In this document: positions 47,154-58,000 of the stretch, piece by piece
Position numbering within the stretch: the first letter of the stretch is position 1
How the letters are laid out: each line of letters begins with the position of its first letter
NCBI RefSeq assembly: GCF_947179165.1
Contig: NC_077238.1
Location: forward strand, 71,035,257-71,099,256
Source: Solanum dulcamara
Lineage: Eukaryota > Streptophyta > Magnoliopsida > Solanales > Solanaceae
Length of the DNA: 64,000 bases
Reading direction: 5' to 3'
Notes under the pieces: generated by a model
Databases searched by the model: none
What the model saw: the letters and a program-made list of their open reading frames with translations, nothing else
What the model was told of the DNA's origin: nothing
Position numbers and translations under genes: made by a program

Positions 47154-47980
47154 CTTAGTATCCTCTTGTGAGGCATAACTGTTGCTTCATTTGTAGACAT
47201 CTTCCTTTTACTCTTGAAATCTATAAGAAAACCTACAATTCTATAGCAATTTTTCTTAGTGTGCCCTTTATATCCACAATGTTCACATATCAAGCCCAAC
47301 TTCATTCCTTGTAAATTCTGACCCTCAGCCTTTCTTGCATGTGAATTGTGTGTTTGAGTTTGAAAATGACTAGACTGATTACTTCTTCCTGCCATCATAG
47401 TTAAAGGTTCCTTGCTTCCTTCTATAGCCCCTAGCTTCCTTTGGCTTTCTTCCTGAACAGTTATTGCATAGGCTTGGTTTACACTAGGAACAGTTGGACT
47501 AAGCAATATAGAACTCCTCACTTATTCATATCTCTCATTAAGTCCTACTAAAAACTTTAAAAGTCTCTGTTGTTTGACATGTTCAACATGAGAACTCAAC
47601 TTTACATAATCAAAAGAGGGTGATGGTACCATCACATCTATTTCATCCCATAGATCTCTCATCTTTGAGTAATAGGATGTAACGGTGTATGTACCTTGAT
47701 TCAGCATGCTAATCTCTTTTCATAGATGAAAAATTCTAGTCAGATTTGATTTATCGAACCTCTTCTTGAAATCATTCCAGATTTTCTTTGAACTTGAAGT
47801 ATATACAATGCTGGTCGTCAACTCTGGTGTGATTGCTACACTAATCCATGATAACACCACTGCATCACATCTCTCCCATCTTACTGCCAAATCTCTTGTA
47901 TACGAGCTCTTAACACATGTGTCATCTACAAATCCTAGTTTGTTTTGACTAGAAGTGTCAGACGCATGGATCTGCTCCAC
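47141..47980 (-). pseudogene. copia gag remnant with zinc knuckle
   Basis: Three consecutive minus-strand frames, 47980-47720, 47707-47522 and 47521-47141, are separated only by single stops. Blocks are SSYTRDLAVRWERCDAVVLSW and VYTSSSKKIWNDFKKRFDKS (capsid domain), YYSKMRDLWDEIDVM, and the knuckle CEHCGYKGHTKKNCYRI with all four zinc ligands. With the stops removed it would be a nearly complete copia gag. It runs straight into RT at 47150. Confidence 0.85.
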
Positions 47981-48180
47981 ACTCCATAATTTTCTAGTCC
48001 TGTGAGCTTCATAGGAATCAAAGCAACACCAGGAGTATCAGACGCTTGTAAGTGAAGCGGATGATTATGATTTGTTTGCCGATCTTCTACTGTTTTCTGT
48101 TCTCTGTGTCTCCATCATTGTTGAAGCTTCAATAATCAATGAGTGACAACTTCAATCCTTCAATTTTGCCCTATGATCAG

Positions 48181-48193
48181 AGCTCTGATACAA
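48181..48193 (-). other. Primer-binding site of the copia derivative
   Basis: Minus strand TTGTATCAGAGCT next to the LTR; one mismatch from TGGTATCAGAGC (initiator Met tRNA complement). Confidence 0.75.
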
Positions 48194-48521
48194 TATTAAG
48201 TTTGAGATTTCTTTCTAAAAAGAAGAAGATCAAAATAGAACTGAAACTATATTGAACAATTGAACTGCATTCTAGCATAATTTGAAATTACTCCATTGAT
48301 TCAATCAATTCAATCTGTACATAGACACCTCTTTTATATAGAAGTGATTTTCTTATGCAAAGTCTAACTAACTTCACATGATGCACATGTGCTTGTAACA
48401 AACTCTAATAACCAACTCGCACAACTCTAACAAGCAACTAGCACGTGCCTAACAATTTTCTAACTGATCTTTCACAGTTGTTGATCTTTTACAGCAAATA
48501 CATTAAATTAGTAATTCAATA
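48194..48521 (-). repeat. 5' LTR of the copia derivative
   Basis: Runs from TATTAAGTTTG at the primer site to AATTCAATA before the AGCAC duplication. TATA-like complement of CTTTTATATAGAAG at about 48331-48344. Confidence 0.8.
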
Positions 48522-48526
48522 AGCAC

Positions 48527-49489
48527 CTAATATATACATAGTACTATTTGATATGAACCTCTAATATATATATATATATACCTCGCTAAATTAATATATA
48601 GGTGGAATCATGAAATATTATTTTTTTGTAGAAATATTATTTAATCGATAAATTAATATATATTAATTTAAAGAGTGTTTTGAGATTCAATGAATGTTAA
48701 TTTTGATTACTTCAAAATCATTGTATCTTACTAATTTATGTGTCATATTTATTGAATTAAATTAAAAAATTATTATACATAAAGTATAATGAATACATCA
48801 AAATCGTTGTATCTTACTAAATTATGTATAATATTTATTGAATTCATATAAAAAAATAAGTTCATTATATATAAAGTACAAATGTATGTGTATGATTCAT
48901 TGTAATATATTTTTTTGAAATGATTCATTATAAAATAAATTGAAGAATTCAATGATTCACTGTAAAAATAAATTCATTATACATAATGTTCATTATTTTT
49001 AATGTATGTTGGTTAGAGAATAAACTATATAAGCAACATAGGAAATTTCTTGAAATCATATCTAAAAAATGGTTTCTCATTTAAAAGGTGTCATTAAATT
49101 AACAAAGACAGATCAAATACATAAAACATTATGTGAATACAAAATAGATCATTCAACATGAACTCAAAAAGATTTGCAGTCGTCGTGACAAACCCAAAAT
49201 TTGGGTGCAACAAGAAAAATTAGAGATGAACTTCAACTAAATTTAGATTTTAACAAAAAAATAAAACAGTATAATCATATTTCACTAAATTATCTTAGAT
49301 ATATTTGCACTTTTAAAAAATTATTAATTTATAATATTAATGGGACATATATTTATATAGGGATTTTCTGAAAATATATTATCGTATTATTTTATTAAAA
49401 TGAGTGTTTTTTTTATTGGTTCAAATCGAAACCAAAAAAAAATATTATTTTAAAAAAATTATTAATTTATCAAATATTAATTTAGTGAT

Positions 49490-49490
<1 letters not shown>
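48527..49490. other. AT-rich spacer without recognised genes
   Basis: Short words such as AAAATCGTTGTATCTTACTAA and ATTCATTATAAA recur (48710-48960), suggesting a decayed tandem repeat. Nothing coding is seen. Confidence 0.45.

Positions 49491-49492
<2 letters not shown>

Positions 49493-49569
<77 letters not shown>
49493..49569. repeat. (AT)n microsatellite, about 38 units
   Basis: An uninterrupted TA run of about 77 bases. Confidence 0.95.
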
Positions 49570-49571
<2 letters not shown>

Positions 49572-49989
49572 AAAATGTAGGTAAAATTATTTTGATGAGC
49601 GGTTATTCAACAGATGGCTTTACCCATATAAAGCTTCCACTGCCACTGTTCTTTCTCATCCCAATACCCATCTCCGCTTTGTTCTTCTCCCTCTTATTTT
49701 TATATTCATTCACTGCGGTGCATATTCTTATATTTTAATACTACTTTTTTCGTTTACTTTTACTCATCTATTTAAATTTTATATGCTTTTTAAGAAATAA
49801 TAATTAATATGAGTATTTTATCATAATATTTATAGTTATAATTAAGTCTTGAAAATAATTTGGAGAAATATAATTAATATTGAGGGTATAATAAGAAAAC
49901 ATAATAAATATTTTTTGATATGTTAAAATAATAAATAAAAATAAAAATAAAAATCTATATTTAGAATAGTGGATGTAAACATTAAAATT

Positions 49990-50760
49990 ATATTGGATTT
50001 AAATTCATAAATTAATTTGGACTATATTAAATTCAAGAAAATAATCTAGATGACGTGGCAATTCAAGTCAAATTAAATGAGCCACTAAAAACAATGTCAA
50101 AGTTATATGGCAATTCAAGTCAAATTAAATGAGCCACTAAAATTATCAAAGTTATATGGCAATCCAAATCAAATTAAATAAGTCATTAGAATCATGTCAT
50201 GTGTCAAAATTATGTGGCAATCCAAGTCAAGAAGCAACCAGCATACTATTCCCTACAACTATAAATAGGGGTCCTCATTATTCTCAGAGGGGGGATTTTA
50301 AAAAGAACAAGAAGCAAGAAGAGAGCTCGTGGATAGAAGGCCATAAATTTTCTACAAAGTTACAAAGTTCAAGTAATCAAATTCAAGCTCAAGTTCAAGA
50401 TCAAAAACGAAGGAAACTATCAAGAAGTTCAAGATCAAGTTACTTGCTCATATTTATTATTCGTCATAACCATACAAGTGTTCGTGACGAATAATTTAAA
50501 TCCAAATTTGAAGACGAAGATTCAAGATCAAGCTATTCAAATCCTTGACTCTAAATCAAATTCAAGTTCAACATATTCCATATTATTTGAAGAATCAGAG
50601 GATTATCATAGAGATTGTAACACACACACACATACATCTTTGTTTTTAGAGATATTTTCCATCTGATGTTCGGAGTTCATATTAAAGCCCGAATAAATTC
50701 AGATCGCGCACTGCAAATAGGCCGTATTGGAGATTTAGAAGACTCTTACATATATAAAAT
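49990..50760 (+). repeat. Probable solo LTR with four direct repeats and a TATA box
   Basis: A 50-base unit built on GGCAATTCAAGTCAAATTAAA recurs at about 50055, 50107, 50155 and 50213. It is followed by a promoter-like ACTATAAATAGGGGTCCTCA (50259-50278) and then a leader rich in TCAAGTTCAAGATC words. The order, upstream repeats then TATA then transcribed leader, is that of an LTR. No coding part or partner is present; the edges are guesses. Confidence 0.45.
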
Positions 50761-51257
50761 GGAAAAGGGTCAAATATATTCATATACTACTGGAAATAGT
50801 TTAAATATATCCTCGTTATATTTTTGAGATAAATATATCCCTCCTGTTATATTTTCGAATCAAATATACCCCTCTCATTATACTTTGGTTCAAATTCGCC
50901 CTTAATTTTAATGGAATAACATTTGAAAAACTCAAAATTAAATAATTCATTCCCAATTTTAAATATCTGATTTTTTTAGAAATAAATAAAATTTTCAATT
51001 ACTAATTTGAGTTTTCTTTTCTTATAAATGACAATACATATTCCTAAAAAAATTAAATATTTAAAATTGGAAATGAATTATTTATTTTTGAGTTTTTCAA
51101 GTATTATTCCATTAAAATTAAGGGCGCATTTGTACCAAAGTATAATGAGAGGGGTATATTTGAACCAAAAATATAACGGTATATTTAACTGAAAGTATAA
51201 TAAATGATATATTTAAACTATTTTCAATAGTACAAGGGTATATTTGACCATTTTCCC
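50761..51257. mobile_element. Mutator-type MITE (497 bp) upstream of the cyclase gene
   Basis: Ends GGAAAAGGGTCAAATATA and, inverted, GGGAAAATGGTCAAATATA. The ten bases TATATAAAAT occur on both sides (50751-50760 and 51258-51267), a 9-10 base target duplication as for Mutator-like elements. The two halves are inverted repeats over most of their length (for example TTTGAGTTTTTCAA-type words at 50930 and 51095). Non-coding. It ends about 90 bases before the likely TATA box of the cyclase gene. Confidence 0.75.
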
Positions 51258-51346
51258 TATATAAAATTGGCGCGCGTGAAACACACTAGTCATTTTGAAG
51301 TTATATATATATATGTTAATTAATTAATTAAAAATAGAATATGTCG

Positions 51347-51355
51347 TATATAAAT
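51347..51355 (+). promoter_or_regulatory. Putative TATA box of the lanosterol synthase gene
   Basis: TATATAAAT, followed about 30 bases later by a pyrimidine-rich, leader-like stretch (TTCTTCAACTAGTTCTTCAC, from about 51371). The 650 bases to the ATG contain several out-of-frame ATGs, so an intron in the 5' leader is likely; I could not fix its ends. Confidence 0.45.
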
Positions 51356-52001
51356 TGAGAAAGACCATTCTTTCTTCAACTAGTTCTTCACTTCTTATTC
51401 ACAGCTTGCTCTACTCTTGTTAGTCTCTTTCTCTACCTCTCTCATCATATTCTTATATTATAATTTATTTAAATTAATAAATTTTAAAATTTTTGTTTTT
51501 AAAATTAAATTCCGTACAACCAGGTTATTTTTTGTCTTACGATTTTTTGGTCTAAATATTTAACGATTTTGCATTTTAAATTTTTTTTAGTCATCAAACA
51601 TATATTTGACAAACTTAAGGTTGTTTCCTTTCATCCGTACAATTTCAGTAAAAAAAATTACAAACTTGAAATATGTCGTATATTATATTTTTATTTTATT
51701 GTGAATGTATGAAAACTTCAAACCGCTAAGTTTATTTTAAAATCTTGTACATACAAAAAAAAAATAGAGGAGGAAACAATATCTATTTCTCTTAATTTTA
51801 GCAGTTAATTCCCTTGCTTGATTTTGTAGGAAGCAAAATAATTTTGAACAACTTTTACTATAGATGTTAATCCTCGCTAAATTGCTGGTAGCTAACAGAA
51901 TAATTTGTCGCTAAATAGGATTATCAACAACTTTTTCTATTTAGCTACAAAACTTATTTGTCGTTAATTTCTTTTTTTTTTGTGATTTATTAAGCGTTCC
52001 T

Positions 52002-55000
52002 ATGTGGAAGCTTAAGCTGTCAGAGGGACACGATCCATGTATTAGAAGTTTGAACAATAACGTTGGTAGGCAATATTGGGAATTCGATCAGAATGGTGGA
52101 ACGAATGAAGAGCGATCTCATGTTGAAAATATTCGTCAACATTTTTATATGAATCGGTTTCATGTTAAACACAGTTCTGATCTCCTATTAAGACTTCAGG
52201 TAATTAATTTATGTAAAATAATCACTAAATTAATTAGTCCATGCATTTTAAGAATTAATCTTATTTACTTGTAATTAATAATTAGTTTGCAAAGGAGAAA
52301 CAAGTTGAAATGCTGGAAAAAGTGAAAATAGAGAGTGAAGAGGCATTAGTGAGGAGAACATTGAGAATGGGCTTAAGATTCTACTCAACAATTCAGGCTG
52401 AGGATGGTCATTGGCCTGCTGATTATGGTGGCCCCCTCTTTCTTTTGGCTGGTTTGGTATGACCCTATTCTCAATACACAAATATTACCTCCCGTCACAC
52501 AATTTATGTGACGCTGTTTGACTTGATATAAAATTTAAGAAAGAAAAAAAGATTTTTGAAATTTGTTGTATAAAATAAATTGTTTGTGTGACTATAAATC
52601 TTCCCATTAAGAATAAAATGAAAATTTTAAAGTTAAGTTATTATTAATTATAGAAATGTGACATTCTTTTTTGGATTAGTTCAAAGTAAAAGTGTGTCAC
52701 ATAAATTAAATATACTTCCTTTATTCAAATTTATGTGACAATACCGTTTGACTTAATATATACAAAATTTAAGAAAGAAAGATTTATAAAATTTGTAATC
52801 TATAACAAACCTTAGATATTTGTGTGATTATAAAGGGAAACTTACGTAAATATGTTATACTCCCTCTATTTAAAAAAGAATGTCATTCTTTCCTTTTTAA
52901 TCTATTTCAAAAAGAATGATCTCTTGCTTTTTAGCAAAATTTTAATTTCAATTTTTCACGTAACATGTTTAAGGCGACAAGATTAAATGATATTTTGGTA
53001 CATTTGACATAACTTTAGTTTAGGACCACACGATGATTTTTTTTTTGTTTTCTTAAACTCCGTGCCAAGTCAAACTAGACTATTCTTTTTGAAACAGAGG
53101 GAGTATGAAGAAAATATTTTCATTTATAGCAATAACATTTATTTTTTCACGGGACACTTATCATGCATTTATAATACAGTTTTAATATATATTACAGATA
53201 ACAATTTGTAAAACACATATAATATCAATTTTATTCATGAATAATACTCTTATCACACACTTTAATATATTGTATCAATTTCTTACCAAACAAACATAAT
53301 ATATTTTAAAACACTTATAATACAGTTATATTGCATAAATAATTCACTTTTAATACATAGCATATTTATCATAGTATTGCTATAGATGGTGACAAATAAA
53401 AAATATAACTAAAATCAATAATTATTTATAAAAAAGTACTTACCCAAGTAATTTTTTTGACTATAAATTATGTCATTAGGGGTGAAAAAAGAAATTCAAA
53501 TTTAAGTTATTTCTACTTAATTATAAAATTTTTTATTTTTTTTTACAAACTAGAGATAAAAGTGTGCCCCAGCCACATGAATGGAGACTGAGGGAATAAT
53601 AATCAGGGGTATATATATTATTGATAAGTTTCTGATTTTGGTGGTTGTGATACTCGAATAAGTAGTCATATTTAACTTTGAGTTAATTAAATCATATGTT
53701 AATTATTGTGTGCCTGGTTAGAATTTTTTACAGTTAAAAGTCAAAGGTATCTTGGTGGCAAGATTAGCATGTCTTGTAATTTTTTCTCGTGTTCTCTTAA
53801 TTAGGAAATATATAAGAATAAGACAGAAAAACACACAAACTATATCAAAATTGTCAATTATACAACACTTAGACCTATACATGGGAATTCTATGACTCTT
53901 CTTAACTTAATCATTCTTTGTATTTTAATTTCTTTACTAATTACCTGATCAAGAAAAACAAGTTAAAACACAGTATATGCAAACATATACTTATTTAAAA
54001 CTAAACATATAAAAGAATTCTTGAATTCGACTGAATGCTAATTGTTAATATGATTACTAACCATGAATCAAACAATAGAAAGCTGAAACATATTATCGAC
54101 AACATGCTAAAAATCAAGAATGCAACAAATTTTGAAGTGAAGCATTGCTATCGGGAGTGCAATCAAGTAGCCAATAGTTTGGCCAACCTATCCTCGATCA
54201 CCGATCGAAATCACGTTGTATATTCCTATTTTAATTTGCTCAGAACCTTTTAAAGCCTCTTTCAAATTGATAAGTGACAAATGCCTTGTATTCAATCTAA
54301 ATTTGACAAGTCTAACTTTTAAGTTAGTTAGGTGGTATTTCGCCAGAAGCTTGGCTATTTTCAGCCTCTTCTAGCCTTTTCAATGGTGATGGGATCACCA
54401 TATAATGTGTTGTATTTGAGGTCAGACGTCACCCCCTCTGTATCTTTTTGCTAATACAACACTATCCAGAGATAAAACTGGATAATTTATTTTAAAAATA
54501 ATATATAAAAGAGTTTTAGTATCTTTTTTCATTTGATTCTAACTTTTGCAGATTATAAGTCTATTCATAATGGGAGCAGTGAATGCAGTTTTATCAGAAG
54601 AGCATCAAAAGGAAATACTTCGCTATTTATATAATCATCAGGTGCCTAACACTCTTTTTGTCTTCCTTTCAAATATTTACAAAATTCTCAACACAACATA
54701 ACCGATAGAGGTAAGGTCTGTGTACACTTTACTCTCTTCAGACTTCACCGTGTGAAATTACAAGGAATATGTTATTGTCAAATAGTTAACCAAAAAAAAG
54801 AGTGTAGTTTGTGATCATTTTTCTAAGTGTTTATTACTATATATTAAAAATATTAATGCAGAATAAAGATGGAGGATGGGGGTTGCATATAGAAGGACAT
54901 AGCACCATGTTTTGCACAGCTCTCAACTATGTGGCAATAAGACTTGTTGATGGAAAAGATGTAAATAATGAAGCAATGGAGAAAGCTAGAAAATGGATTC

Positions 55001-58000
55001 TTGAGCATGGTGGTGTCACTTATATTCCTTCTTGGGGAAAATTCTGGCTCTCTGTAAGTAATTTTTTTTTAAGCGTTTTGATTTGAATATAAATTATACA
55101 TGAATTATAATGTAGTTATTAGTTTAACTATTCATGAATTAATAATATCAAAATTACTTTTTATCAACTATTTGGTTCATTACATTAAAATTGGATATAC
55201 AAGATATCATTTAAAATATTTATTTATTTTTTATACTAAAAAATAATAAGTTATGTTTGACCTTTATTGGTTTCTAGGAAAAAGATATCAAACAATAGTA
55301 TTGTCCTTTTAATTACTATTTTATTGATGTATAAGTTAAAAATATATTAATTATTTCATATTGCTAGTGGTATAAAATAATACACAAATTGATATATTAG
55401 GTTATACATGATTCAAATACAATCAAACATCAAATAAAATTATACCAAATTATATATTATGATTTTTTTTCTTAATCCATCAAATCATACCAAAAGGACC
55501 ACTACATGTATTAATAAAGAATTTAAACAGAGTAGCATTTATTTATTTTTCTTTTGGGACTCTGTGTGTTAGGTACTAGGCGTATACGAATGGAGCGGCA
55601 ATAATCCACTACCGCCAGAACTATGGCTTCTCCCCTACTTTATTCCTATACATCCAGGTTTGATTTCGATAGTCTATTAAAAATATATTTTTTAAAATTT
55701 TTCTAAAATAAAAGTAAAACTGCATATATATCATCCTTCCTAAATCCTATTTGTGACACTATTAAAAATTAATGAAAAAACCGATGGAGAAGGTCGGTTC
55801 GAAGAATCAACCTTGTCGCTGGGCTTTTTTTCTTTTCATGCAAAAATGTGCGAAAATTATAACCTTTTTAAGAAAACCAACACAATTCCTCTTCTTTTTT
55901 TTTTTTTTACAAAAATCTACGGACAAGATCGATTTTTGAAGTGTAAAATTATCGTTGATGAGTATATATAAAAATAATGAAAATATTTTATCAAAGAACA
56001 TGTGTGGTCGATTAGTAAAATTGCATTGAAATTCATAGAAAATACATCCATTTGATTTCAAGTAACTGCATTTTTATTTATATTTCTGAAAAATTGACTT
56101 GATGAACAGAGTAACATAGTGTGAGATTACATTGAATATGTTATTATTTGCTTGTGATATAATTCAACATATATAATCATATTATTATTTGATGATATGG
56201 TAGGTCGAATGTGGTGTCATTGTCGAATGGTGTATTTAGCAATGTCTTACTTGTATGGAAGGAGATATGTAGGTCCTATTAATTCCACCATTTTATCACT
56301 AAGAGGAGAGCTCTATACAATTCCCTATCACTATATTGATTGGGACTTGGCTAGAAACCAATGTGCTAAGGTATTTTTCTAATTTAATTTCTTCCGTTTT
56401 AATTTATTTTTTTGTTTTCTCATATGAAAAATAACATGGTGAACTAGTAAATTAATAGTTTATTTGACCAAACTTTTAAAATATGCTTATTTTGTTTTAA
56501 ATGTGCTTTTCGAACAAATACTTTTGAGAATAGCAACTTATTTTTGATTAATCATTTTAAATAAAAAGTTTTTTGCTATATTAAATAATTAACAATTTAG
56601 GGTGGCAATTGGCAAACAACAAGTGATTTTGAGCAGAATAAAGTTAATGTTTTTCAACTATTGAAAGCTAATTTATGTTATTATTTAAATAGTAAAAAAC
56701 AATTTTTTTCTCAAAAAGTTGACTAGACACCTCAATTTTTCTAAAATAACTATCTTTTTTCAAATAAAAATAAGTATTTACGACTTTCAAAAGTTTGACC
56801 AAACAAGTTACAGGTTATATCAGAAATCAATAAATTAATAAAGTAATGTATGGTGTTTAATTTCAGGAAGATTTGTACTACCCTCATCCTTTAATACAAG
56901 ACATACTTTGGGAAGGTCTTCACAAAATTGTAGAACCTCTTCTCATGCAATGGCCACTTTCCAAGCTAAGAAAGAAGGCACTCAACACTGTGATGAAACA
57001 TATTCATTATGAGGATGAAAATACCAACTATATTTGTATTGGACCTGTCAACAAGGTATTCTGTTTTTTTTTTAAAAAAAAATAACTTAACTTTAGTGAC
57101 AATATATAGTTATATATGACATTATGTTATTTTTAATCAGATAATTATATGATCATGGTAAATATTAGAATTTCTATATTTTACATGAATCCATACTATA
57201 AATTAAATTGGAAAAAGGAATAATAGTATTTTTGGTCCTTGGTTAGGGGTAAATTATGATTTTGGTCGTTAAGTGAAATGTATGCTTACGTTCCTTTTAC
57301 ATAACAAATATGTTATATTTAGGCTATTTTGAGAAGTAAACTACCCTTAAATATGGAAACATATTACAATTTTATTAATATAACACGTGAGTAATTAAAT
57401 GATGAAATGTTACATAAATAATACAGGTATTGAACATGTTGTGTTGTTGGGTAGAGGATCCAGATTCCCAGGCAATCAAACTTCATCTCTCAAGAATCAA
57501 AGACTACCTATGGCTTGCTGAAGATGGCATGAAAATGAAGGTATATATAATTTCTCATTAAAAAATAATAAGAAGAAGGGAAGATGGAACCATTAAGCAT
57601 ATTCCTCTATCTCAATTTACTGAACACATTTCAAATTTCGAGAGTTAGCAAGTTTTTCTTTTAACTCTGAATTTTTTGAATTATCAATTATTATGACTTA
57701 TAATATTTTTTATATAATTTTCAAACATATAAATAAATTTTATTTCAAAAAATTTAACAAACATGCATATGCCTTTGATGATGCTCTAAATTCTGAATTC
57801 GCCTCCTTCGATTGTAGGGATATAATGGAAGTCAATTATGGGATGTTAGTTTTGGTGTACAAGCCATACTAGCTACAAACCTTCCTCAAGAATATGATGT
57901 GATGCTTAAAAATGCACACCACTTCATTAAAGCCTCACAGGTTCACGCTTGTTTTTTTTTCTTTTCTTGTATTGAGCTTTAATAACTTTGTGTATATTAT

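Larger units (their letters stand above)
45649..48521 (-). mobile_element. Ty1/copia deletion derivative (2.87 kb)
   Basis: Two LTRs of about 330 bases (45649-45975 and 48194-48521) are flanked by perfect AGCAC duplications (45644-45648 and 48522-48526). On the minus strand are a primer-binding site, gag with CCHC knuckle, the C-terminal half of RT, and RNase H. Protease, integrase and the RT start are missing, with gag joined almost directly to RT, so the element is non-autonomous. LTR ends appear to be TA...TA rather than TG...CA. Confidence 0.85.

Noticed and set aside
50156..50494. 112-codon open frame
   Set aside because: Covers repeated units and a TATA-bearing LTR-like leader; the composition reflects TCAAGTTCAAG repeats.
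55753..56061. Open frames on both strands in intron 5 of the cyclase gene
   Set aside because: They fall between two exons with good splice sites and a continuous reading frame, and show no similarity to anything recognised.
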